Shown here: one piece after another, positions 7,099-14,890 of the stretch
How positions within the stretch are numbered: position 1 is the first letter of the stretch
Layout of the letters: the number at the start of each line of letters is the position of its first letter
Assembly (NCBI GenBank): GCA_964529445.1
Contig: CAZGWJ010000057.1
Span: 1 to 17,424 of the forward strand
Direction: 5' to 3'
Length of the DNA: 17,424 bases
Source: CAZGWJ01 sp964529445
Lineage (GTDB): Bacteria; Oederibacteriota; Muellerivitia; Muellerivitales; Muellerivitaceae
Notes under the pieces: generated by a model
What the model was told of the DNA's origin: nothing
The model's input: only the letters and a program-made list of their open reading frames with translations
The model's database searches: none
Position numbers and translations under genes: made by a program

Positions 7099-7888
7099 CG
7101 GTTCCCGTCCCCCGTTTCAGGACGTGGCGTTCCCACACCTTCGCGTATTTCACGAACTCGTGGAAGGTCGAGAGGACGCAGACGACGAGCCCGTGCCATC
7201 CGTCGAGAAAACCCCGGCGGGTGACGTACATCCGGAAGAACACCACGATGGGGTTGATGAGCAGGTAGTAGGGCCAGAAGCGCACCTTCTTCGCGGGCGG
7301 CCGGGCGGCGGCCAACGTCGAATAATCCTCCATCTTGCGCAGGTAATGGGAGATCGAATCGTAGGAATAGTGCTCCATGGCTTCGCGAAGGGTTTCCGTC
7401 CGGCCCTCCACCTCGAGGCCCTCGTGCACGGGGTTCCCGTTGAACTTCCCCCGCCCCGCCCGGATCAGGCGCAGTTGGGCGTCGGGCCACCAGCCGCAAT
7501 GGCGGATCCACCGTCCCGCGAAGTAAGCCCGTCGGGGTATGAAATAGCCGTCCACGTCGTCCGGCGTCCCGGATAGGACCCTTGCGATCTCGTCCCAGAG
7601 GAGGTCGGTCATCTCCTCGTCGGCGTCCAGCGAGAGGATCCAATCGCCCCGGCAGCGTTCCAGGGCCCAGTTCTTCTGCGCGGAATAACCGGGCCAGGGG
7701 CGCACGAAGACCCTCGCCCCGAAGGAGCGCGCCAGGGTAACCGTGCGGTCGGTGCTCCGCGAGTCCACGACGATCGTCTCGATGACGCGGACGCCGCGAT
7801 TCCTCGCCGCCCGAACGGAGGCCAGGCAGCGCCGGATGTTGCGTTCCTCGTTGTGGGTGATGATGACGACCGACAGCCGGGGTTTCAT
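7082..7888 (-). CDS. Glycosyltransferase family 2, WaaE/KdtX-like
   Basis: This 268-residue GT-A enzyme resembles WaaE/KdtX, a family in which Klebsiella WaaE adds a beta-1,4-glucose to heptose I of the core. It shows SVVIITHNEERNI (6-18), VVDSRSTDRT (40-49), WPGYSAQKNWALE (65-77) and the DXD-type metal/nucleotide site SLDADEE (86-92). Later segments are NPVHEGLEV, which may bind the acceptor, and a hydrophobic stretch from about 207 to 240 that could attach the protein to the inner membrane. The ATG at 7888 has GGAGG (7893-7897) 4 bases upstream. It is 41 bases downstream of the GT4 gene and overlaps waaF by 17 bases, so the three are likely co-transcribed. The sugar transferred is inferred from the family only. 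Confidence 0.87.
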   Translation of the reverse strand: MKPRLSVVIITHNEERNIRRCLASVRAARNRGVRVIETIVVDSRSTDRTVTLARSFGARVFVRPWPGYSAQKNWALERCRGDWILSLDADEEMTDLLWDEIARVLSGTPDDVDGYFIPRRAYFAGRWIRHCGWWPDAQLRLIRAGRGKFNGNPVHEGLEVEGRTETLREAMEHYSYDSISHYLRKMEDYSTLAAARPPAKKVRFWPYYLLINPIVVFFRMYVTRRGFLDGWHGLVVCVLSTFHEFVKYAKVWERHVLKRGTGTDETRR

Positions 7889-7929
7889 GGGGCCTCCGAA
7901 AAGCCATGTTATCACATCGAAGGGAAAGG

Positions 7930-9090
7930 TCAGGGACCGGAAAGGACCGTCCGATAGGCCTGCGAGAGGCGGGAGGAAAGGGCCTGGGCGGAAAAACAGG
8001 ACAAGGCCCGACGACGCGCTACGGATTTCAGCGGCCCCGGGGGCAAGGCCATCATCCTTTCGACGAGATGGGCCAGGTCCATCGCGTCCCCCTGGGGAAA
8101 GATCCGCCGGGGATCGCCCACCACCTCGGGAATAGCCCCGCTGTCGGAGCCGATCACGGGCACACCGCAGGCCATGGCCTCCGCCAGGACATAACCGAAC
8201 TGCTCCTGCCATCCCCTTCGGTCGCGGCTGGGCAGGACGAAAAGCGACGCCAGCCGGTAATAGCGCGGCATGTCCTCGTAGGGGACCGGCCCGGTCAGGA
8301 TCATGGTGCCTGCCAATCCCGCCCGGACCACCTCCGCTTCCGCGCCGCACTCGTCCTTTCCCACCAGGAGCCAACGGATCCCGGGACGCCTCTCCCGAAG
8401 ACGCCGCGCCGCCTCCAGGAGGGTGAAGAAGCCCTTGTCCGCGGCGATCCGCCCGACGGATAGGACCAAGCGATCACCCCGGGAAATCCCCCACCGGGCG
8501 CGGAGGGAATTCTCCGGAGGGCCCGGTTTGAAATGACCGGTGTCCACCGCACCGAACGCCCGGGTGATCCTTCCCTCCTCCACGCCCTCATCCCGCAAGG
8601 TCCGGCGGGCTCCCTCGGACATGGCGATGAAACAATCCGCGTTCTCGCGCACCATCCGCTTGATCTGGCGGCTGAAGAACTTGCCCTCGTTCAAATGCGG
8701 AATGTTCTCCCATTGCGTGACGACGATCCTCGTGCCCCATCTTTGGCGGGCCGCCACGGCCTCGAAGCAATAGCAGAAATACTGGTCCATGACATGGCAG
8801 ATGTCGAAACCCTCCAGGAGATCGGCCATGCCGCAATAGGAGACACCGCGGCCGCCCAGGCGCGCCTGGAGGGCCCGGGCATTCCGTACCATGTCCTGGA
8901 AACGGAGACCCGCTTCCAGGGGGCACCAGAGACTCCGTCGGCGGACCTCCACCCCGGAGAGGTCGAAGGCGGTCCGGTGCGGCACCAGGGCCGTGAACTC
9001 GAATTCCCGCGCGAGAAGACCGTAGCTTTGCATCTCGAAGGGGGACAGGAGGGATCCGCGCAGGAGAGCGACCTTGGGTTTCAGCGGCAT
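7930..9090 (-). CDS. Glycosyltransferase family 4 protein, copy 1
   Basis: This 386-residue GT-B retaining glycosyltransferase has the GT4 donor domain: SVGRIAADKGFFTLLEA (211-227), then WQEQFGYVLAEAMACGVP (294-311), which contains the E-x7-E pair (E296, E304), and SGAIPEVVGD. The N-terminal acceptor domain begins KVALLRGSLLSPFEMQSYG. No membrane segment is evident; it probably acts at the cytoplasmic face of the inner membrane. ATG at 9090 has GGAGGG (9095-9100) 4 bases upstream, while an extended frame back to 9195 has no such site. It opens the GT4-GT2-WaaF unit after a 409-base non-coding gap, so a promoter for the unit may lie in that gap. It probably adds a core or O-chain sugar; donor and acceptor are unknown. 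Confidence 0.88.
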   Translation of the reverse strand: MPLKPKVALLRGSLLSPFEMQSYGLLAREFEFTALVPHRTAFDLSGVEVRRRSLWCPLEAGLRFQDMVRNARALQARLGGRGVSYCGMADLLEGFDICHVMDQYFCYCFEAVAARQRWGTRIVVTQWENIPHLNEGKFFSRQIKRMVRENADCFIAMSEGARRTLRDEGVEEGRITRAFGAVDTGHFKPGPPENSLRARWGISRGDRLVLSVGRIAADKGFFTLLEAARRLRERRPGIRWLLVGKDECGAEAEVVRAGLAGTMILTGPVPYEDMPRYYRLASLFVLPSRDRRGWQEQFGYVLAEAMACGVPVIGSDSGAIPEVVGDPRRIFPQGDAMDLAHLVERMMALPPGPLKSVARRRALSCFSAQALSSRLSQAYRTVLSGP

Positions 9091-9141
9091 CCATCCCTCC
9101 GGGACGACACCCTGGAGCAACCGACATAGGGCGTGCGCGGC

Positions 9142-9169
9142 AATGAGGAATGAGGAATCAGGAATGATG
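9142..9169. repeat. Heptamer tandem tract (4 units)
   Basis: Four consecutive 7-base units read AATGAGG, AATGAGG, AATCAGG, AATGATG. They lie 52 bases upstream of the GT4 start. Related pyrimidine-rich sequence in the opposite sense follows at about 9182-9205, so the area is locally AT-rich and partly self-complementary, unlike the GC-rich genes on both sides. Confidence 0.6.
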
Positions 9170-9222
9170 AATTGATTCGGACCTCCACTCCTCACCTCTC
9201 ATTAATAATTCCCGATCAGTCT

Positions 9223-9489
9223 TGTCCAAGATAATCGCAAAGTTCACTACCCAGCCATCCCCTCACCCGGCATTCATCGCGAAAATCACGCTCGAATGCT
9301 TGCCCTCTCCCGCTGGCGGGAGAGGGACGAACCGGACAGGAACCACAAGTTCATGTCCGAGGGTTGTTCGCACTGGCCCCTTTAGGGCCCGTGTAAAGGG
9401 AGAGGGGGCTTTTCCGACGTTCAGTGTCCGAGCCTGTCCAAAACAAGGTTTTGAGATCGCAACGTCCACACTTGATAACGTCTTGGACA
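9223..9489. repeat. Possible small non-coding element bounded by inverted repeats
   Basis: TGTCCAAGA (9223-9231) and its exact reverse complement TCTTGGACA (9481-9489) bracket about 270 bases without a credible gene. Imperfect similarity continues inward from both ends. A third copy of TGTCCAAA at 9435-9442 leads into a small hairpin, CAAAAC/GTTTTG (9439-9453). No transposase and no target-site duplication were recognised. This, with the heptamer tract and the palindrome, is all I see in the gap 9091-9499. Confidence 0.35.
9303..9326. repeat. REP-type palindrome, perfect 11-bp stem
   Basis: CCCTCTCCCGC (9303-9313) is followed, after the two bases TG, by its exact reverse complement GCGGGAGAGGG (9316-9326). 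GGGAGAGGG recurs at 9398-9406, and a weaker hairpin GGCCC/GGGCC lies at 9375-9389. CCCTCTCCC...GGGAGAGGG palindromes are a common dispersed intergenic (REP-like) motif in proteobacterial genomes. There is no T-run, so it is not a typical terminator. Confidence 0.65.
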
Positions 9490-9499
9490 GCAGTGATTC

Positions 9500-10606
9500 C
9501 TAATTGCCTTTCCTGGTTTTCCCGATGGCCCGATCCAGCGCGCCCTCCACCAGGTCCACCGTGAGGTCCTTCATGCAGCGGAAATGGCCCTTCGGGCACC
9601 AGCGGCGGCCGTGAACGTGGCAGGGCCGGCAGGAGAGCCCCGTGCACTCGACCACGATGTGCTCGCGCCCCAACGGGGCGAACCCCAGGTCGGTCGTGGT
9701 GGACCCGAAGAGGGCCACCACGCGCGCTCCCCGGCCGACCGCCAGGTGCATGAGCCCGGAATCATGGCTCACCACCACGTCGCAACGGCCCAGAAGCGCG
9801 ATGGTCTCCTCGAGCGTGCATTGTCCGGCCAGGTTGGCTCCCCGGCGCGAGGGCAGTCCCGTCATGGCGGACTGGATCCCGGCGATCATCCCCTTCTCCT
9901 CCTCCGAACCGAACCAGAGGAGCAGGCAATCCCGGCTCTCCACAAGTCGGGAGGCCAGTTCGGACCAGCGCTCGGCGGGCCAGCGTTTGGTGGCCCATCG
10001 GGCGCCCGGGGCCATTCCCACCACCAGTTGGGAGGTAGAGACCCGGCGGCGTTCCATGAAATCGCGGGCATATCCGAGCCCGTACCTCGTGGGATGCACC
10101 GTGAGGCCGATCTCGTCGCGCGGATGCAGGGCCCCCATGGACATCAGGGGCTTGAGGTATTTCTCGACCGTGTGGAGGGACGGCGCCTTGCGGATCTTCG
10201 AGACGATGAGACGACGTCCCACGGACTCCTTGTCGTACGTCAGGACGCGGAGGGCCGGATTTCCACGCGAAAGGAGGCGCGTCAGGGCCCAGGTCCGGAG
10301 GGAATCGTGCAGGTCCACCACCATCGTGGGGCCCAAAGCGCGCAGGGCCTTCAGGTGGGCCAGGAATCCCCGGTAGGGGATCACGCGGGTCAGGGCCGGA
10401 TGGCCGGCCACGGCGGGTGCGAAGGCCGGCTTCGTCGCGAAATGGATCTCCGAATCGGGCCAGGAATAGCGCAGGAGGTCCAGCACCGGGTTCGTGAGCG
10501 CCACGTCGCCCAGCGACGAATAGCGCATCACCAGGAACCGCAGGGTCCCCCGCGCAGTCACCTCCGTGACCGGTTTCGGTTGTCCCGCCCCCGATGGATC
10601 AGCCAC
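9500..10606 (-). CDS. Glycosyltransferase family 9 protein (heptosyltransferase-like), GT9 copy 4
   Basis: This 368-residue GT9 enzyme is probably an ADP-heptose:LPS heptosyltransferase at the cytoplasmic face of the inner membrane. The family Gly-Asp is in MRYSSLGDVALTNP (D34), preceded by an N-terminal extension of about 20 residues. GARWATKRWPAERW and the donor motif SHDSGLMHLAVGRGARVVA follow; the latter departs from the AAAVGTP form of the other copies. The C-terminal cysteine cluster is CRPCHVHGRRWC plus a fourth Cys. The GTG start at 10606 is supported by GGAGG (10611-10615) 4 bases upstream. It follows the LpxL-type gene by 118 bases and ends the lipid A run. It might be the first heptosyltransferase (WaaC role), but sequence by eye does not settle this. 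Confidence 0.87.
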   Translation of the reverse strand: MADPSGAGQPKPVTEVTARGTLRFLVMRYSSLGDVALTNPVLDLLRYSWPDSEIHFATKPAFAPAVAGHPALTRVIPYRGFLAHLKALRALGPTMVVDLHDSLRTWALTRLLSRGNPALRVLTYDKESVGRRLIVSKIRKAPSLHTVEKYLKPLMSMGALHPRDEIGLTVHPTRYGLGYARDFMERRRVSTSQLVVGMAPGARWATKRWPAERWSELASRLVESRDCLLLWFGSEEEKGMIAGIQSAMTGLPSRRGANLAGQCTLEETIALLGRCDVVVSHDSGLMHLAVGRGARVVALFGSTTTDLGFAPLGREHIVVECTGLSCRPCHVHGRRWCPKGHFRCMKDLTVDLVEGALDRAIGKTRKGN

Positions 10607-10696
10607 ACGACCTCCCCCAACAACGGCTCAACGCGAAGTTGCGAAATCCGTTATGCGATCCGCCTTGCCGTTATCAGCATCACGGTTGCCGCTCCA

Positions 10697-10717
10697 ACTC
10701 CTCACTCCGAACGACTC
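10697..10717. repeat. Degenerate heptamer tract (3 units)
   Basis: The bases read ACTCCTC, ACTCCGA, ACGACTC in direct succession, in the 118-base gap just after the LpxL-type gene. The units are imperfect; the period of 7 is the same as in the tract at 9142-9169. No terminator is visible in this gap. Confidence 0.35.
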
Positions 10718-10724
10718 ACTGTCT

Positions 10725-11597
10725 TTATTCGTAGTGCTTCCACCTGCGGTGCAGCCAGAAGTACTGGTCCGGGTGTTCCCGGGTGAAATCCTCCTGGACC
10801 TTCAACCACCTCCGTGTGGTCTCCCGGATATCCTTTTCGGCGTCGGAAGTGCGGTCCACCGGCACCTCCGGAAGGACGTTCACGATGAATCGGTGACCCG
10901 GGCCCCGAAGAAGGAAGACCGGGATGATGGCCGCGCCCGTCTTGCGGGCCAGGACGGCGGGAGCCTTGGCCACCGAGCAATCCCGCCCGAAGAAGGGAAG
11001 CCTCACTCCGCCCTCCCCGGCGTTCTGGTCCGCGAGGATGCCGACCATGCCCCCCCCGCGGAGATGCTCCAGCAGTTCCGCGGTCCCATGGTGTCCCGTA
11101 TACACCACCTTCATGCCCGTCGATTCGCGGTTCCGGCGGATCAGGTCATCCACGCGCCGGTTCGACTGGGGGAAGGCCACCACCCGGGGGGAATACCCCA
11201 CGCGCGCGAAGACGGCTCCCAGCAGTTCCCAGTTCCCGAAATGGCTGACCAGGGCGACGACACCCCGCCCCCTGCGCATGGAGCGGTCCGCATGCTCCCG
11301 GCCCTCGAAATCCACGTTCTTCCCCACCCAATCCGGCCCCAGGGAGGGCAGGTGGCAAACCTCGGCGAGGGACCAGCCCAGTTGCCGGTACACGGCCCTC
11401 AAGGTCGCCTGGACCCGCCCCTCCGACCAGTTGGGGAAGGCCCGCCTCAGGTTCCCGGCGCCGACCCGCCGGGGCGCCTTCAGGAGATGGAAGAGCAGAC
11501 CCGCGAGACCCGCGCCCAGGGCGCGCCCCGGCCGCAGGGGGATAATCCTCATCAGGGTCGCGAACGCCAGAACGGCGAGGTATTCGATCGTTCTCAT
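10725..11597 (-). CDS. Lipid A late acyltransferase, LpxL/HtrB family
   Basis: This 290-residue protein of the LpxL/LpxM (HtrB/MsbB) family transfers an acyl chain, from acyl-ACP in the characterised members, to form an acyloxyacyl group on Kdo-lipid A. An N-terminal hydrophobic segment (about 5-40) would anchor it in the inner membrane with the active site in the cytoplasm. The catalytic H-x4-E is HFGNWE (H119, E124). ADQNAGEGG (189-197), PFFGRD and the C-terminal QYFWLHRRWK (278-287) are family blocks, and length is near the usual ~300. The ATG at 11597 overlaps the LpxK stop as ATGA, so the two are translationally coupled. Chain length and acylated position cannot be read from sequence, so no lpxL or lpxM symbol is given. 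Confidence 0.92.
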   Translation of the reverse strand: MRTIEYLAVLAFATLMRIIPLRPGRALGAGLAGLLFHLLKAPRRVGAGNLRRAFPNWSEGRVQATLRAVYRQLGWSLAEVCHLPSLGPDWVGKNVDFEGREHADRSMRRGRGVVALVSHFGNWELLGAVFARVGYSPRVVAFPQSNRRVDDLIRRNRESTGMKVVYTGHHGTAELLEHLRGGGMVGILADQNAGEGGVRLPFFGRDCSVAKAPAVLARKTGAAIIPVFLLRGPGHRFIVNVLPEVPVDRTSDAEKDIRETTRRWLKVQEDFTREHPDQYFWLHRRWKHYE

Positions 11598-12715
11598 CCG
11601 CCGCCCGCCGCCAACTGCAAGCCCTTCATCACGGTCTCCCAATGCTCCCGACCTCCCGTGATCCGCCATTCAACCTCGAAGACCAGGACCGGCACCGGCA
11701 GTTCCAGTCCCCGGGGGAACTTCACCTCGTCCTTCTCCGTGGTGACCAGGTACTCCAAACCACGGCGCTGGGCATCCTCCGCCACCTTCCGCAGTTCCTC
11801 CGTGGTATAGGTGTAATGGTCGTCGAAATTGTAGGCATGCCTCACGATGACCTTGTGGGAAGCCAGGGTCCGGATGAAGGAAAGAGGCGCCGCGATCCCC
11901 GAAAGGGCGCCGACGGGACTCCCGTCCAGGTGGGAGGGATTCATGCGCTTCCCCGTCGTCAAATCCCTCAACAGGGCCGGTTCGTACTTCGATTCCACCA
12001 CGAAGGCCCGGGGATTGCGGGAACGCAGTACGGTCAGGAGGTCGTTCAGGTTCGCCGCTTGGTCGGCCTTGTTCACCACGAAAACCCCGGCTTCCGAGAG
12101 CGCGGTGAGCGGTTCTCGAAGGAGTCCCGCCGGGAGGGGCCAGCCGCTGGAGAAGGGGTTCAAGGCGTCGACGACCAGGAGATCGAGGTCGCGATGGAGG
12201 CTGAAGCGCCTCTGGAAACCGTCGTCGAGGATGATGATATCCGGCTTGAACCGGGCGATGGCCTCGAGCCCGGACCGGTACCGCACCGGATGGACCAGGA
12301 CGGCCGCTTCCGGGACCTTTCTCGCGATGAGAACGGGTTCGTCGCCGGCTTCCATCGGGCCCGCCAGGATCCGTTTTCCGTCGGAAACCCAGAGGGGTCG
12401 CTTCAACGGCCGACGACCCTTGTATCCGCGGCTGAGGACCGCCACGCGTTTCCCGGCCTTGACGAAGGAACGCGCCAAGGCGATGACCAGGGGCGTCTTG
12501 CCCGTGCCGCCGGTGGTGATGTTGCCGACGCTCACGACCGGACAGGGCAGTCGACGACGGCGGAGGATCCCGGTGCGGAAGGCCGCCTTTCGCATCCACC
12601 ATCCCGCGAGGAACAGGAGGGAAAGAACCTTCAGGACGAGGAAAAGCGCCTCGCCCAGAATGTCCTTCTTCCGGTCGTGGATGAACCTGAGATAGGCCTG
12701 TTGCACGCTGGACAA
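11594..12715 (-). CDS. lpxK: Tetraacyldisaccharide 4'-kinase LpxK
   Basis: LpxK phosphorylates the 4' position of the lipid A disaccharide with ATP at the inner membrane. The protein is 373 residues. An N-terminal hydrophobic helix (about 21-40) precedes the P-loop GNITTGGTGKTP (64-75). SRGYKG (95-100), GDEP with D125 (aligning with catalytic D99 of the Aquifex enzyme), DDGFQ (164-168), FDDHYTY with H300 (aligning with H261) and TTEKD (325-329) follow. The residue after DDGFQ is Arg169, where most LpxK proteins have His. The TTG start at 12715 is favoured because GAGG (12721-12724) lies 5 bases upstream; no suitable ATG is near. It lies 63 bases after waaA and overlaps the acyltransferase start by 4 bases. 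Confidence 0.95.
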   Translation of the reverse strand: MSSVQQAYLRFIHDRKKDILGEALFLVLKVLSLLFLAGWWMRKAAFRTGILRRRRLPCPVVSVGNITTGGTGKTPLVIALARSFVKAGKRVAVLSRGYKGRRPLKRPLWVSDGKRILAGPMEAGDEPVLIARKVPEAAVLVHPVRYRSGLEAIARFKPDIIILDDGFQRRFSLHRDLDLLVVDALNPFSSGWPLPAGLLREPLTALSEAGVFVVNKADQAANLNDLLTVLRSRNPRAFVVESKYEPALLRDLTTGKRMNPSHLDGSPVGALSGIAAPLSFIRTLASHKVIVRHAYNFDDHYTYTTEELRKVAEDAQRRGLEYLVTTEKDEVKFPRGLELPVPVLVFEVEWRITGGREHWETVMKGLQLAAGGG

Positions 12716-12778
12716 TGAAGCCTCAATTCCACCCGGCCGCCCGATCGTTCCGTCCCCTCGGCGCGGGATCGGATCCTG

Positions 12779-14086
12779 TCAGTCCGGCAGGAGGCGCAAA
12801 AGCTCCTGGAGGGTTTTCCCCGTGGCACCGCGCATGGAATCGACCGCGGCAAAGGCCTTTTCCCCGGCCACGCGGGAGGCCGCCGCATCCGCCCAATTCG
12901 CGAGGACCACCGGAAGTTCGGAGGCGTCCTTCAATCTCGCGCCGCCTCCAGAGGCCGAAAGCGCCTCGTCCGCCTCGCGGACGTTCCCCGTGTAGGGCCC
13001 GTAGCACACGGGCACCTTCGACAAGGCCGGCTCGATCAGGTTGTGACCCCCGATGGGCACCAGAGTGCCTCCCACGAACGCGCCCCGGGAAAGGGCGTAG
13101 GCCGCCGTCAACTCCCCGAAGGTATCGAGCACCATCACCCTCCAGGGGCGGCTCGGCCCCATGCCGCTCCGCAGGGTCCATTGTATTCCGAGAGCGTCCA
13201 GTTTGGCCCCATAAACCGGGACGTTCCTCATGTGACGGGGAGCGACCAGGACCCTCACGGAAGGGGCGATCCCCAGCACCTTCCCGAGTACGGCAAATAG
13301 CGGATCCTCCTCGCCGTCCCTCAAGCTTCCCAGGGTGAACAGAAGATCGTCCTCCCGGAGTCCGATCCCCCGCTTCAATTCCGCCACGCGGGACGGGGGC
13401 GGCGGGTTCACGTCGTACTTCATCTGCCCCGCGACCCGTATGCGCTTCGCGGGCGCGCCCAAGAACTCGATTCTTTCGGCGTCGGAACGCGTCTGCATCA
13501 GGAACGAGGCGACCTGCGACAGGGCCCCGGCGAAGAGGCCGCGGAAGCGGCGGTATCGGGGAAAGTTCCGGTCGGACAACCGTCCGTTGACGAGGACCAG
13601 GGGCACACGATTGCGGGAGGATCGCTCGAAGAGGAGCGGCCAGATCTCCGTCTCAGCCACCACCAGAAGGGACGGCTGGAAGGACCGGAACGCCCTCCGC
13701 AAGGGATGCGGCATGTCGAGGGGGGCGAGAAAGGCGGCATCGGCGACCTTCGACTCGCGGGCCGAACGGCGGCCCGTTCGGGAGGACGTGGTCAAGACCA
13801 CCCGGATGCCGGGCCTGGCGGCCTTCAGGTCCCGGATCAGGGGCGTGACGGCATTGGCCTCCCCCGCGGACGCCGCGTGGATCCACACCGTGCGGGATGC
13901 CTCGTGCGCCGCCAGCTCGGCTTCCGGGTAGCGGCCTAAACGTTCGCGGAAGAAGGATTCGCGTCCCCGCTTGAGAAGGGACAGCAAGGCATCCCCCCAG
14001 GAAAGAAGGACCGCCAGCGGATACAGGAGAAGGGTCCCCATCCGGTAAAGGGGCGCCCAGAAGGATGATTCAAGACGATCAGGCAT
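12779..14086 (-). CDS. waaA: 3-deoxy-D-manno-octulosonic acid (Kdo) transferase WaaA
   Basis: WaaA (KdtA) transfers Kdo from CMP-Kdo to the lipid A precursor at the inner membrane. The 435-residue length is close to the family's ~425. A hydrophobic N-terminal helix (about 11-30) serves as anchor. The catalytic-base motif is HAASAGE (70-76, E76). Family blocks are ETEIWP (145-150), NGRLSDRNF (167-175), GQMKYD (220-225), APRH (282-285), DTFGEL (321-326) and GGHNLIEPA (346-354). The ATG at 14086 lacks a good Shine-Dalgarno; a second ATG at 14041 would cut into the membrane helix and is less likely. The gene lies 58 bases after the DUF374 acyltransferase. Whether it adds one, two or more Kdo residues cannot be predicted. 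Confidence 0.95.
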   Translation of the reverse strand: MPDRLESSFWAPLYRMGTLLLYPLAVLLSWGDALLSLLKRGRESFFRERLGRYPEAELAAHEASRTVWIHAASAGEANAVTPLIRDLKAARPGIRVVLTTSSRTGRRSARESKVADAAFLAPLDMPHPLRRAFRSFQPSLLVVAETEIWPLLFERSSRNRVPLVLVNGRLSDRNFPRYRRFRGLFAGALSQVASFLMQTRSDAERIEFLGAPAKRIRVAGQMKYDVNPPPPSRVAELKRGIGLREDDLLFTLGSLRDGEEDPLFAVLGKVLGIAPSVRVLVAPRHMRNVPVYGAKLDALGIQWTLRSGMGPSRPWRVMVLDTFGELTAAYALSRGAFVGGTLVPIGGHNLIEPALSKVPVCYGPYTGNVREADEALSASGGGARLKDASELPVVLANWADAAASRVAGEKAFAAVDSMRGATGKTLQELLRLLPD

Positions 14087-14144
14087 GGAAGGATGGGACT
14101 CCGGTCAGGTGACGACGGGAAGATTCTACCGGAATCGACTCCTT

Positions 14145-14810
14145 TTATCGACGGATTCGACTCCCGGGGAAGTGTGATTCCGCCTGTTCCATCGCCCGAT
14201 CCATCGCCGCCTGGATCATCCGGAGAGACTTCGCGTCGTCCCCCTTGCGCGGCACCCCGATCGGTTCGCCGTAGACGAAGACGGCCCGGCTGAAGGGCTT
14301 CGGAATGATGAAGCGGTCCCAGGATCCAACCCGCCAGCATCGCTGGGCGCAGAAAGCGACCGGCAGGATCGGGCGTCCGGATAGCTTCGCGATGGCCAGC
14401 ACGCCCTCGTGGAGCTTGCGGCGGGGCCCCCTCGGCCCATCCGGTGTGATGGCGCCCCGCTCCCCACCCTTCAGGGCCGATACCATGCCCCGCGCGCCCA
14501 GAACTCCGCCCCGGGTGGAAGAGCCACGCTCGGGAATATACCCGAAGCGCCTCGTGACACCGGCGATCAATTCTCCGTCACGGCTCTGCGAGATGAGGAC
14601 GTGGACGTTCATGCCCCGGTGGAACCACATGCCCATGAGAAGGGTCTCGTGCCAGAGGGTCATGAGGAAGGAACCGGACTTTCCCTTCGGGAACCCGAGG
14701 TCCACGCGGCCCTTCAGTTCAAACCTCAAGGTGAGCCCCAGCAGATGGATCAGGGGAGCGGCGAGAAGCACCAGCAACCGCTCAGCGAGATTCAATCGGT
14801 AGCTTGTCAT
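14145..14810 (-). CDS. DUF374-family lysophospholipid acyltransferase (LpxJ-like)
   Basis: This 221-residue protein belongs to the DUF374 group of lysophospholipid acyltransferases, the family of the epsilonproteobacterial lipid A late acyltransferase LpxJ. A hydrophobic N-terminus (about 11-29) suggests inner-membrane association. Family blocks are LWHETLLMG (52-60, H54), SQSRDGELIA (74-83), RGSSTRGG (95-102), ITPDGPRGPRR (121-131) and GRPILPVAF (145-153). ATG at 14810 is preferred, with AAAGGG (14815-14820) 4 bases upstream; ATG at 14870 has no ribosome binding site. It sits between lpxB and waaA, so an acyl transfer to lipid A before or near Kdo addition is plausible. Acyl donor and position are inferred. 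Confidence 0.85.
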   Translation of the reverse strand: MTSYRLNLAERLLVLLAAPLIHLLGLTLRFELKGRVDLGFPKGKSGSFLMTLWHETLLMGMWFHRGMNVHVLISQSRDGELIAGVTRRFGYIPERGSSTRGGVLGARGMVSALKGGERGAITPDGPRGPRRKLHEGVLAIAKLSGRPILPVAFCAQRCWRVGSWDRFIIPKPFSRAVFVYGEPIGVPRKGDDAKSLRMIQAAMDRAMEQAESHFPGSRIRR

Positions 14811-14890
14811 ATCACCCTTTAGCAACGCCTGTTGTCTTGTGGTTTCAAAGGCAAGAACGTTTGAACGCATGATAAGGGAGTGTCGGCCCC

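Noticed and set aside
5314..7224. 636-residue plus-strand open frame
   Set aside because: It runs out of frame through the GH27 gene and antisense through waaF. The translation is Gly/Arg/Pro-rich without domains, as expected of GC-rich shadow frames, while both underlying genes have clear motifs.
9303..9326. Intrinsic terminator at the strong palindrome
   Set aside because: No T-run follows on either strand and the loop is only 2-4 bases, so a REP-type repeat is the better reading.
9222..9503. 93-residue plus-strand open frame in the non-coding gap
   Set aside because: It translates the REP-type palindrome (giving LPSPAGGRG, a familiar artefact of such repeats), has no Shine-Dalgarno and no domain.
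10725..10980. Plus-strand frames across the LpxL-type and GT9 copy 4 genes
   Set aside because: These long frames are antisense to genes with intact catalytic motifs and show no recognisable domain.
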